DNA from: an uncultured Lachnospiraceae bacterium
GTDB taxonomy: Bacteria; Bacillota; Clostridia; Lachnospirales; Lachnospiraceae
Direction of reading: 5' to 3'
DNA: 64,000 nucleotides
Assembly (NCBI GenBank): GCA_934432595.1
Contig: CAKRYR010000005.1
Coordinates: 110,438-174,437, forward strand
The notes under the pieces were generated by a model, which worked only from the letters and a program-made list of their open reading frames with translations, did no database searches and had not been told where the DNA came from. A program made the position numbers and the translations under genes. Shown here one piece after another: positions 28,294 through 36,053 of the stretch. The first letter of the stretch is position 1. Every line of letters begins with the position of its first letter.

Positions 28294-28391
28294 ATTTTGG
28301 AGTTTATGGACTTTGTGGATTTTGAAGGCCAGTGATAGATTATCTAGGGTTATAGTAGATTAGCATATAGAAAGAAAAAATATATAAAAAT

Positions 28392-28422
28392 GTAACAGGT
28401 CAGCCAGCTGCTGAATAGTTAT
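28392..28422. repeat. Decayed copy of the GTTCAGCC palindrome
   Basis: TAACAGGTCAGCC and TGCTGAATAGTTA resemble the intact palindromes at 35894 and 44454 with several mismatches. Confidence 0.35.
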
Positions 28423-28461
28423 AAAAAAATTATAAAATTTTGAAAATAACTCAAAAAAGGG

Positions 28462-28490
28462 TTGCATTTTTTGAGAAAATAGTTTATAGT
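28462..28490 (+). promoter_or_regulatory. Orphan promoter with an 8-bp dyad
   Basis: TTGCAT (28462-28467), 17 bases, TATAGT (28485-28490). TCAAAAAA and TTTTTTGA flank the -35 box as a perfect inverted repeat, a possible operator. Confidence 0.65.
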
Positions 28491-28496
28491 ACTACT

Positions 28497-28572
28497 TGTA
28501 TAGTGATTTATATCACTTTCTACTCCCACCCTATTATACGCAGAGAGAGCATCTTTTAGATGCTCTCTTTTC
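28497..28572 (+). ncRNA. Candidate small RNA, about 75 nt
   Basis: No open frame lies between the promoter at 28462 and the strong terminator AGAGAGCATC/GATGCTCTCT plus T-run (28544-28572). The transcript would contain a GTGATTTATATCAC hairpin and a single-stranded ACTCCCACCC segment, the kind of C-rich seed used by Gram-positive sRNAs to pair with ribosome binding sites. Function unknown. Confidence 0.5.
28544..28572 (+). terminator. Terminator of the small-RNA candidate
   Basis: Perfect 10-bp stem AGAGAGCATC/GATGCTCTCT, 5-base loop, then T-rich. Confidence 0.85.
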
Positions 28573-28651
28573 GCTATGTACAAATAGATGTATCTATATA
28601 ATTATATAGATAATTAGGTGAATTAAATTAGTTTGGAAGTGAGGCAACATA

Positions 28652-28664
28652 TCGTCCCTAGAAC
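28652..28664 (-). repeat. GTTCTAGGGACGA 13-mer after the MerR gene
   Basis: On the minus strand GTTCTAGGGACGA begins 4 bases past the MerR stop codon. See also 18208-18250 and 59396-59408. Confidence 0.65.
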
Positions 28665-28668
28665 AAAA

Positions 28669-29520
28669 TTAAGAGACCTTTACAAAGATATGGATAATGT
28701 GTTCTTCTTCGGAAGAAGTCGCAAAGTGGGAGAGAAGGCTCTCTTCATATATGTCACTAGCAATTGAAAGATGATGGGAATAAATATATAAAAGTAACTC
28801 TTGATATGCTTTTCCAATTGTTTCATAAGTGCCTTTGTGCTTAATATTAAGATAAGTACCCTTAGAGATAACCTGTTGTCTTGAATAAAACTCATTATCC
28901 TCTTTAAGTGGAGTACGAATGCCACTATATATGTAGGCATGATGAAGCTCGCCACAATTGTAGGTCTGCTCTAAAATAATATGGCCTAAAGGAAAACGAT
29001 CTACTGTGCTTAGAGAATCACACATAGTAAAATGATGATTTAAAGTTGTAGCAATCTCCTGATTATTGAGAGATTGAGAGGCATTACATGCAGTAGTAAT
29101 GATATATGTATCGTCATCACGTTTTGTAATATAAGGAATATTAACATCGCCTTGAAGGGCAGTTTTAGTAATTGTGCTTGACTGCTCAAGGAGTTGAATG
29201 GCTTTATCAATTCTTTCACGTTGTTGTAATAATGTGGATTTCTTTTCATCAACAAACTTAAAAAAAGTATCCATATCTGTATTATTTAAAGTTTCCTTTA
29301 TTTCTTTCAAGGAACACTCGCAGTTCTTTAATAAATATATAATATCGTAGGTATATATTTGATCAACAGAATAATATCTGTAGCCATTATTTTTAGTTAT
29401 ACTTGGTTTAAGTAAGCCTATTTCATCATAATGGAATAAGGTATTTTTTGTTGTATTGCAGATTTTTGCAAATTTACCTGTTGAAAAATAAGAAGATGAT
29501 AGATTATTATAGTTTGCCAT
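28669..29520 (-). CDS. MerR family regulator with GyrI-like effector domain
   Basis: 283 residues: MerR helix-turn-helix at about 10-80 (FSTGKFAKICNTT...HYDEIGLLKPS...GYRYYSVDQI), a dimerising coiled coil (about 80-125), and a C-terminal GyrI/BmrR-type small-molecule-binding domain. GGAGG lies before the ATG. It is divergent from the Hpt gene across a region with a textbook MerR operator (29561-29581), so it very likely regulates itself and the Hpt/response-regulator genes. The ligand is unknown. Confidence 0.9.
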   Translation of the reverse strand: MANYNNLSSSYFSTGKFAKICNTTKNTLFHYDEIGLLKPSITKNNGYRYYSVDQIYTYDIIYLLKNCECSLKEIKETLNNTDMDTFFKFVDEKKSTLLQQRERIDKAIQLLEQSSTITKTALQGDVNIPYITKRDDDTYIITTACNASQSLNNQEIATTLNHHFTMCDSLSTVDRFPLGHIILEQTYNCGELHHAYIYSGIRTPLKEDNEFYSRQQVISKGTYLNIKHKGTYETIGKAYQELLLYIYSHHLSIASDIYEESLLSHFATSSEEEHIIHIFVKVS

Positions 29521-29557
29521 ATTTTACCTCCGAATTCCAATTTTTTGTAAAAAAATG

Positions 29558-29588
29558 TTGACTATATGGTTACCATATAGTTTATAAT
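29558..29588 (+). promoter_or_regulatory. MerR-type promoter with 19-base spacer and palindromic operator
   Basis: TTGACT (29558-29563), 19 bases, TATAAT (29583-29588). The spacer is filled by the palindrome ACTATATGGT-T-ACCATATAGT (29561-29581). An overlong spacer carrying the operator is the hallmark of MerR-activated promoters. It drives the Hpt gene at 29670. Confidence 0.85.
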
Positions 29589-29612
29589 AAATACAGATGA
29601 GAGTTTTGTCAA
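29584..29612 (-). promoter_or_regulatory. Overlapping divergent promoter of the merR-like gene
   Basis: Minus strand TTGACA (29612-29607), 17 bases, TATTAT (29589-29584). Its -10 box overlaps that of the forward promoter, and the operator covers its start region. Confidence 0.7.
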
Positions 29613-29669
29613 TAAAAAGTATCGATAAAACTAAGATATATATGCATTGATTATGAAAGTTGGTAAGTA

Positions 29670-30008
29670 ATGAACGCGGTAAATTTAAAAGATGATGGAA
29701 TTGATTTAAGTGTTATAGACCAATGTTTTGGTGGTAATAATGAAATTTATTTTAAATTTTCAAGGAGGTTCTTTGAAGATAAAGATTATATCAACTTTAA
29801 TGAATTAATGTTTCAAGAAAAATATAGTGAGGCATTTAATTCAGCCCATGCGTTGAAAGGAGTAGCTGGAAATCTAGGAATGATTAGGGTTTATGAATGT
29901 TTAGTAATCATTGTTGAAAAAATTAAAAATTCTAATTATGAAGAATTAGATACTCTATATATTAAATTTAAAATTGAATGTGACAGACTCCAAGAAATTC
30001 TTGGATAA
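29670..30008 (+). CDS. Stand-alone histidine phosphotransfer (Hpt) protein
   Basis: 112-residue all-helical protein with the Hpt signature SAHALKGVAGNLGM; H60 is the phospho-acceptor. Such proteins relay phosphoryl groups between receiver domains. It is followed 151 bases later by a single-domain response regulator, and no histidine kinase is encoded nearby. The ribosome site is weak. It is under the MerR-type promoter. Confidence 0.85.
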   Translation: MNAVNLKDDGIDLSVIDQCFGGNNEIYFKFSRRFFEDKDYINFNELMFQEKYSEAFNSAHALKGVAGNLGMIRVYECLVIIVEKIKNSNYEELDTLYIKFKIECDRLQEILG

Positions 30009-30159
30009 AATTAAAACAACAATTCAACTAAAGTATTTTTCAAAAAAATGTGTGTTTAGGGTGGTAGGATATATGTGGGAGATGGTTGTATAATAGGCGT
30101 GTATTGTGTATAATAGGTGGGATAGATAAAATGGATAGTTATTATGAGAAAGGCACAAT

Positions 30160-30744
30160 ATGAAAGATACAATATTAGTAGTTGATGATAAAGAAGTTAA
30201 TAGATTTATGATCTGTGAGATATTTAGAAAGGATTATAAACTTCTAGAAGCAGAAGATGGGATAGAAGCAATAGAGTTGCTAAAGAAGTATATAGATTCT
30301 ATTGCAATAGTATTATTAGATATTATAATGCCTAATATGGATGGCTTTGGTGTATTAGATTATATGAAGAACAATAGTTTACTAGATGATATTCCTGTTG
30401 TAATGATTACATCAGATTCATCGGTAGAGACAGAGAAGAAAGTAGAAAAATATGACGTGGCTGAGGTGGTTAGGAAACCATTTATTCCAGCTATAATAGA
30501 TAGAAGAGTAAATAATATTCTTGCTTTATATGAAAGCAAGAGAAAGTCAGATGAGAAGAATAAGATTCTTATAGAAGAACTTAAAAATAGAATTAATGAT
30601 ATTGAAAGAGAGCATAAGCTTGATATTGATGAAAGCGTATATTTAGTTAAGACATTATATAACAAAATGAAAAAGAATGATGTACTTGACGATGAAATTG
30701 AAGAAGATATACAAGATTATTTGGCTAAATATACTATAAATTAG
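30160..30744 (+). CDS. Response regulator, receiver domain with C-terminal helical extension
   Basis: 194 residues. Receiver domain 1-125 with D9, D10, phospho-acceptor D54 (LLDIIMPNMDG), a conserved Thr in MITSD, and K106 (VRKPF). The rest (about 130-194) is a charged, coiled-coil-like helix with no DNA-binding or enzymatic domain. It probably acts as a phosphoryl carrier or protein-interaction output. The upstream gap holds a repeated TGTATAATAGG (near 30088 and 30110) that could be tandem -10 boxes. Confidence 0.85.
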   Translation: MKDTILVVDDKEVNRFMICEIFRKDYKLLEAEDGIEAIELLKKYIDSIAIVLLDIIMPNMDGFGVLDYMKNNSLLDDIPVVMITSDSSVETEKKVEKYDVAEVVRKPFIPAIIDRRVNNILALYESKRKSDEKNKILIEELKNRINDIEREHKLDIDESVYLVKTLYNKMKKNDVLDDEIEEDIQDYLAKYTIN

Positions 30745-30774
30745 GCTGTTCACACCAATTAAATATAAATAATT

Positions 30775-30822
30775 TATTAATGTGTGCTTGTAAGATGGGG
30801 GTCTTAAGAGCACACATTAATA
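30775..30822. terminator. Long hairpin after the response regulator gene
   Basis: TATTAATGTGTGCT (30775-30788) pairs with AGCACACATTAATA (30809-30822), with an inner TAAGA/TCTTA. No adjacent T-run, so it may be a processing or barrier structure. The rest of 30745-31035 holds only the promoter at 30913. Confidence 0.5.
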
Positions 30823-30912
30823 GTATCTAAAAATAATATATTAGATGTGCTTATTAATATGTTATTTTTTTATTATATTTTCTAATATTTGTCAATATTT
30901 ACCTAAAAATAC

Positions 30913-30941
30913 TTGATTGAATATTTTACAGATGATATGAT
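30913..30941 (+). promoter_or_regulatory. Promoter for the fibro-slime protein gene
   Basis: TTGATT (30913-30918), 17 bases, TATGAT (30936-30941); leader about 90 bases. Confidence 0.6.
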
Positions 30942-31035
30942 ACAAGTATAAGTCTTTGTGCGAAACAATGTTAATTTATGATTTGATGTAGAAAAGATTA
31001 TATTAAATCAGTATATTTTCCGAGGGGGGAAAAAG

Positions 31036-33432
31036 ATGATGATAAAAAAATATATTTCTACAGGTGTCTTTGTAGTGGCACTGGTTACAACAGCTGTTTC
31101 TGTAAGCCAATATATGGCATTTTCAAAAAGTTCTGCTTCTTTTATAAAGAAGTCCACTGCAGTGAATGCAACTGATAGTTTGAGCAAAGTGTCTTATAAT
31201 GGTGAAGACATGTATGTTGCCAAGTCTACATTTTATGATTATTATTCTGATTCAGAGGTAGGGACAGGGACAACTCCAAATGAGATAAAGAATGCTAAGA
31301 CTGCGTCTCTTAATAATTTTGGACAATTTAATACTAAGATTATGCAATTAATGAAGTACAATGATGCTAGTCAGTGCCCTGCGCAATATCCTTTATATCA
31401 AGGTAAGCATGGATACACATTCACACCTTCAGATATGAAGAATTTCTATACATATAACGATGAAGCAGCCTTGGAAAAATCTAATTATTGGTTGGCTGCT
31501 AATAATGGGCAAATAGGAAGCAATGCAACTCAAGGATTAGTAGATAATAAATTAAAATATGATTCAGATGGAACGAGTTATATTACCCAATCAAATCCTA
31601 AAAATGGCAAAAGTGCTAATTTGCCTTATTTTGATAATAAATTTCTTACCACAAACAAGTTTGATAATTCACAGTTAACATTAGGTGAAGTAAGGGATAA
31701 TGTTTCTTTTCCATTTAGAAAAACTCAAAAAGATGGTGTTACTTATTATGAGTTTAATAGTAGTATAGATACTGTTAGATTTAATAATAATAAACAATTA
31801 GATTATTTGGGCTCAAATAATAAAAATGAGCAAGTGCGTGATTGTTTATCTAATCCAGGACTATTCCCATATAATAATAAGAGTCAAGAAAATTCTGATA
31901 AGCTTAATTTTGGATATGGTTTAAAGATAGAAGTACCATTTAATATGCCAAAAGATGGTAAAGTAGATGGAAAAGATATTGTGTTTGAGTTCTCAGGTGA
32001 TGATGATGTATGGGTATTTATTGATGGTGAGTTGGCATTAGATATAGGTGGAGCACATAAGAGTGTTTCTGGAACGATTAATTTTGCTAAAAAAATTGCT
32101 ACTGTAAGTAGTGTTAAGAACAACAAAGTAGTGTTTGCAAAAAGAGATATGAGATTATCTTCAGAAGGACTATATACAAATAATGAATTAGGACTTGTAA
32201 ATGTTCCAGCTACTTTTAAAAATAAACAAACTAGTTTTAGCCTAGATTTAAAGAACAAATTAAATAAAACCAACGAAGTACATAAATTAACATTTTTCTA
32301 TATGGAACGTGGTATGGTTGAGTCAAATATGAAGATTAGCTTTAATTTACCTGAACCTACTAAATATACAGTAGATAATGTTGTAATTAGCGATAATGTA
32401 TCAGATGCATTTAAGGAAGAGGCAATTAAGGTAGCTAAAGATGATGAGTTTGTATTTGATGTATCTGATAAAACGACTTCAAAGTCGAATTCATTTTTTA
32501 TAAAAGCAGATGATGGTGTATTATTTACCAATGAATTTGCAGAAAAAGATATTTTATTAACTCAACAAAGAACCTTGAGAAATGCATCTAGAAAAATGAC
32601 TGATTTATACGATACTAGTTGGGTTCTAAAAGATGAACAAACGGAGATATGTAAAGGAAATAGTTTGATTGTTTCAGATTCAAGGGCTACAGATAGAGAA
32701 AATATATTATATGCAAATGTATCAGGAAAAGGTGTTCCTGTTTTAACTTCTACTTATACAAATAGTATTAAGAGTTATGACTTTGTATTGGTAAATAAAG
32801 TATCTGATGAATACATTAGTAAACATTCTGATTATAAGGATAAAGAATTTAAATATACTGTTAAGTATCAGAAAGTATTTGGTGGCTCATCAGAGGAAAA
32901 AGTATATAGTGGAAAATACTATTTGTATAAAGAAGATGGAAGCGAAGAAGAAAAAACAACCGACAATGGAGAGATTACAATAAAGCCAGGACAAAAGGTT
33001 GTTATTAAAAGCGTTCCAGTTCTTACTTTAATTAGTACTAGCATATCATTAGGTGAAGAAGATGTTGTTACTAGCTTGAAAGCTACTGACCAGTTTAAAT
33101 GTGATTGTAAAAAGGGAACATGTGAAGGAACAATAGGCACATCTAATGTTGTAGAATATACTATTGGATACAAGTCAGAAGAAGTAAAAACACCTGAGAA
33201 AATGGATGATAATGAAGTTAAAGAAACTGTTAAGAACACTGATGCAGAAAAGAATCTTTCAAAGGATGATAAGAATGTTGTTCAGCCAACAGCACCAGGT
33301 CAGGATGAATTAGATGAAACTGCAAAGACAGGAGACGAAACAGAATTATCAACATGGTTAGTTCTAATGATTATATCAATAGCAATGACTTTAGGTGCTG
33401 GTATATCACTTATTATTGCTAGGAAGAATTAG
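31036..33432 (+). CDS. Cell-surface fibro-slime domain protein
   Basis: 798 residues with an N-terminal export signal (about 5-27). The fibro-slime (PA14-like) domain lies in the first half, with the diagnostic VFEFSGDDDVWVFIDGELALD, IGGAH and LTFFYMERGMVESN segments (about 300-435). A beta-rich second half follows, with a small Cys cluster CDCKKGTC. The C-terminus has an Asp/Glu/Lys-rich spacer, TAKTGD, a hydrophobic stretch and ARKN, a degenerate sortase signal. Fibro-slime domains are found in fibre-binding and cell-surface proteins of rumen and slime organisms. GAGGGGGG precedes the start. Confidence 0.88.
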   Translation: MMIKKYISTGVFVVALVTTAVSVSQYMAFSKSSASFIKKSTAVNATDSLSKVSYNGEDMYVAKSTFYDYYSDSEVGTGTTPNEIKNAKTASLNNFGQFNTKIMQLMKYNDASQCPAQYPLYQGKHGYTFTPSDMKNFYTYNDEAALEKSNYWLAANNGQIGSNATQGLVDNKLKYDSDGTSYITQSNPKNGKSANLPYFDNKFLTTNKFDNSQLTLGEVRDNVSFPFRKTQKDGVTYYEFNSSIDTVRFNNNKQLDYLGSNNKNEQVRDCLSNPGLFPYNNKSQENSDKLNFGYGLKIEVPFNMPKDGKVDGKDIVFEFSGDDDVWVFIDGELALDIGGAHKSVSGTINFAKKIATVSSVKNNKVVFAKRDMRLSSEGLYTNNELGLVNVPATFKNKQTSFSLDLKNKLNKTNEVHKLTFFYMERGMVESNMKISFNLPEPTKYTVDNVVISDNVSDAFKEEAIKVAKDDEFVFDVSDKTTSKSNSFFIKADDGVLFTNEFAEKDILLTQQRTLRNASRKMTDLYDTSWVLKDEQTEICKGNSLIVSDSRATDRENILYANVSGKGVPVLTSTYTNSIKSYDFVLVNKVSDEYISKHSDYKDKEFKYTVKYQKVFGGSSEEKVYSGKYYLYKEDGSEEEKTTDNGEITIKPGQKVVIKSVPVLTLISTSISLGEEDVVTSLKATDQFKCDCKKGTCEGTIGTSNVVEYTIGYKSEEVKTPEKMDDNEVKETVKNTDAEKNLSKDDKNVVQPTAPGQDELDETAKTGDETELSTWLVLMIISIAMTLGAGISLIIARKN

Positions 33433-33445
33433 ATGTAAATTACTA

Positions 33446-33474
33446 TTGAAATAAGTATTTGAGTTTGATATAAT
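33446..33474 (+). promoter_or_regulatory. Promoter for the SEC-C protein gene
   Basis: TTGAAA (33446-33451), 17 bases, TATAAT (33469-33474). Confidence 0.75.
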
Positions 33475-33538
33475 TTTAAATGCCGTTGTAAGACAGAGAA
33501 AACAGACAGAATAGATGGCAAAATATTTGTAGGAATGG

Positions 33539-34063
33539 ATGATACAGATGGATAAGAAAGAGAAGACTTTATTAGAAGAATGGAGAAATTTTGCTTATAG
33601 CTATGATATTAATACAAAGAATGGTCAAATGTTTTGGATGAACTATTTTAATATGGAAAAAGGTGTTTATGAGCAATTACTTGCTAATCCAGATGAAGTA
33701 GTTAAAGGAACAGTTGAAGAATTAGCTGCAAAGTATGATATGGAATTAAAATATTTTGTAGGATTCTTAGATGGTATTAATGATAGTTTAAAAGAAGCAA
33801 ATCCAATAGAAACAATGACTAAGGATACAGAAGTTTCTCTAGATTTTGATAATGAATTATTGTACAAGAATATGGTAGCTGCTAATGCTGAGTGGTTATA
33901 TAATCTTGAACAATGGAATGATATTTTCTCAGAGGAAAAGAGAAAAGAATTATATAAAGAACAAAAAAGATCAACAACAATTGTTAAGGAAAAGAAAATA
34001 GGAAGAAACGAGCCATGTCCTTGTGGAAGTGGTAAAAAGTACAAATATTGTTGTGGAAGATAG
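33539..34063 (+). CDS. SEC-C motif protein
   Basis: 174-residue cytosolic protein. The N-terminal 140 residues are helical and unassigned; the C-terminus IGRNEPCPCGSGKKYKYCC is a SEC-C zinc-binding motif as found at the end of SecA. Stand-alone SEC-C proteins may contact ribosomes or SecB-like partners; the role here is unknown. The start may be ATG 33539 or the in-frame ATG 33548. Confidence 0.85.
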   Translation: MIQMDKKEKTLLEEWRNFAYSYDINTKNGQMFWMNYFNMEKGVYEQLLANPDEVVKGTVEELAAKYDMELKYFVGFLDGINDSLKEANPIETMTKDTEVSLDFDNELLYKNMVAANAEWLYNLEQWNDIFSEEKRKELYKEQKRSTTIVKEKKIGRNEPCPCGSGKKYKYCCGR

Positions 34064-34103
34064 GCTTAAATAAAGGTTTTTTTAGATTTTAAAAATATTA
34101 TTT

Positions 34104-34141
34104 CGTGGCAAAATGTGGACTTTGTCCACGATTTGTCCACG
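34104..34141. terminator. GTGGAC/GTCCAC hairpin
   Basis: CGTGG...GTGGAC, a TTT loop, then GTCCAC...CCACG form an imperfect 15-bp stem 40 bases after the SEC-C gene. No T-run. Confidence 0.4.
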
Positions 34142-34240
34142 GAATAAATTTACATTATAAATAGGGGTAAAAATATATAATTAATGGTTTGTGATTTCAA
34201 TTCTTGAAAGATAGAGATATTTTCGATAGGGGTTGATAAT

Positions 34241-35878
34241 ATGTCGGAAACAATAATTAAAAGAAAAATAGCATTAATAACACTTGGAGTAATTATATTG
34301 GTTATTGGTGGGTTCGTAGGTATTAATGCTATATTAGGTTCTAATGCCGATCAGGTAGATAATTCAGAGAGTGAAGAAATTGTAAGTTTATATAGTGATG
34401 ATGAGTATGGTGGTGAGATTGCTGTTGACATTGCGAATGAAGATGTGCAAGACATACTTGAATGTTATGATAAAGGTAATTTGTCTATGGAGGTTGGAGA
34501 TGATAAAACAATCTCTTATTATGTAGATAGCTGTGTAAAGAGTAGTATTGCCGATGTAGAAGGAGCAGTATGTGTTGAAAAAGCTTATAATACAGAGGGA
34601 GATGAGCCTAAAAAAGCAGTATTATATTTGAATTCATCAAAAAATTGTACATATAATAATTCTTCTGGAGAAGTAACAGCTAAATTTGAGTGTAAAGTAT
34701 TATTGCTCAATAATAAACAACCAATGGCAACTTATTTTGTAGGTAAAGATGGAGATAATACTTTGTATAAGTCACCTGTATTTCTTGAAGATGATTCAGA
34801 TGCAACGATGATTTTATTAAGTGTTAATGATAAAGGTGAAGTTAATATACAAGGTGAGTATATTGAAAAGGATGAGGGAGGCAATTTTTTATCAGAACCT
34901 AAGGTTGATAAATTAGAAAATGGTACAGAAATTTGCCCGGCATATGAAAATTTTGTATTAAAGAAAGCACTTATAGATGATAAGAATATTAAGGCTAGTG
35001 AAGTATATGATACGGAACAGTCATTTAAAATTGGTGAAAATTTTGACTTATCTTTTGCAGATGTACCTGATGGCAATTATTTATATAATTTTAAAATAAA
35101 ATATAGTAAGGATTCGGATGAAAATGTATATTGTATGTACACTGACCAACAAAGTGTTACTATAGAATCTAAGAAAGTAGATAATGTAGAAGAAGCTGAA
35201 TTTGAACCAATAAACATTAACGATTATAGAGAATGTGGAGCAGTTGAATATTTAAAAATTGTATGGAAACATTATAAAACAGTTTCTAAAAATGATAGGG
35301 ATCAAATGTTTGAACATCACATTAATAAGGAACAAAAAGGATATATTAGTACCTGGAATTCTATTAATATTAATAGGAAACTTAGAACAGATAAATATAA
35401 TGAGTTAGATGAAGATGATAAATTAACTGTTGATATTTTACAGAAAAATTGTATAAATAATGTTGCAGAAGATAATTACATTGCATTAAGAAATGTAAGC
35501 GCTGATTTCTTTACTACTATATTTGGAATAGAATATAATGGACAAAAGCTTTCAGATGACTTAGTAAAGAATATGGGAGATGAAAAATGTATTGAACTTG
35601 AGGAAAAACTTAAAAAAGAAATAGTAGGCAAGAAAGTATTAGAAAAAGGCTTTATGTCAGTTAGTTTAGTTCCAACTGTTAATATAGTATTTGGTAGAAA
35701 AATTAAGATTAATGTATTAATACCAAAAGGCTCAAAATTTTACGTAACTAATAACATAGTTGAAAGTGAAGCTATCTTCCCAAGAAACACTAGTTTAGTT
35801 ATTAATAGCGTCAACTATGATACAACAAAAGACAAATTTGTAATAAATGCAGTTGTAGACCAAAGCTCTGTGGAATAG
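34241..35878 (+). CDS. Membrane-anchored protein with ADP-ribosyltransferase (R-S-E) domain
   Basis: 545 residues. An N-terminal helix (about 9-31) is followed by a beta-rich extracytoplasmic region (about 40-325) and a C-terminal domain (about 330-540) resembling the ADP-ribosyltransferase exoenzyme family. The three family motifs occur in order: R417 in YIALRNVS, S473-V-S475 in GFMSVSL (STS-like), and E508-S-E510 followed by IFPRN, matching the ExE motif and PRGT-like strand. By family knowledge this would transfer ADP-ribose from NAD to a protein, typically Arg for ExE enzymes. The target, and whether it acts on host, competitor or self, are unknown. A short helical stretch before R417 fits the usual alpha-3 region. 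Confidence 0.75.
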   Translation: MSETIIKRKIALITLGVIILVIGGFVGINAILGSNADQVDNSESEEIVSLYSDDEYGGEIAVDIANEDVQDILECYDKGNLSMEVGDDKTISYYVDSCVKSSIADVEGAVCVEKAYNTEGDEPKKAVLYLNSSKNCTYNNSSGEVTAKFECKVLLLNNKQPMATYFVGKDGDNTLYKSPVFLEDDSDATMILLSVNDKGEVNIQGEYIEKDEGGNFLSEPKVDKLENGTEICPAYENFVLKKALIDDKNIKASEVYDTEQSFKIGENFDLSFADVPDGNYLYNFKIKYSKDSDENVYCMYTDQQSVTIESKKVDNVEEAEFEPININDYRECGAVEYLKIVWKHYKTVSKNDRDQMFEHHINKEQKGYISTWNSININRKLRTDKYNELDEDDKLTVDILQKNCINNVAEDNYIALRNVSADFFTTIFGIEYNGQKLSDDLVKNMGDEKCIELEEKLKKEIVGKKVLEKGFMSVSLVPTVNIVFGRKIKINVLIPKGSKFYVTNNIVESEAIFPRNTSLVINSVNYDTTKDKFVINAVVDQSSVE

Positions 35879-35893
35879 TATAATAATTCTCCA

Positions 35894-35922
35894 TAACAGT
35901 TCAGCCATCGGCTGAACTGTTA
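35894..35922. repeat. GTTCAGCC palindrome, intact copy 1
   Basis: TAACAGTTCAGCC-ATC-GGCTGAACTGTTA, 13 perfect base pairs with a 3-base loop, just after the ADP-ribosyltransferase-like gene. It may double as a terminator. Confidence 0.75.
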
Positions 35923-35952
35923 CTGTCAGTAGAACAATTTTATACAAAAACC

Positions 35953-35981
35953 TTGTAAATTTTTTACACATAGTATAAAAT
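35953..35981 (+). promoter_or_regulatory. Promoter for nagZ
   Basis: TTGTAA (35953-35958), 17 bases, TAAAAT (35976-35981). It may also serve the riboflavin genes, since only 55 bases separate nagZ from ribD. Confidence 0.6.
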
Positions 35982-36053
35982 AGATTGGTATTAATTGTTA
36001 GGTTAGAATTATATTGAATAATAAAGCTTATTAGACCAATGTGGAGGTTTTAT

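Noticed and set aside
33667..34044. Long open frame on the minus strand opposite the SEC-C gene
   Set aside because: It is an antisense shadow: no ribosome site, low-complexity Ser/Phe/Leu composition, and complete overlap with a well-supported gene.
34104..34141. Direct TTTGTCCACG repeats as DnaA boxes or a replication origin
   Set aside because: They do not match TTATCCACA, form an ordinary hairpin, and no dnaA or AT-rich unwinding context is present.
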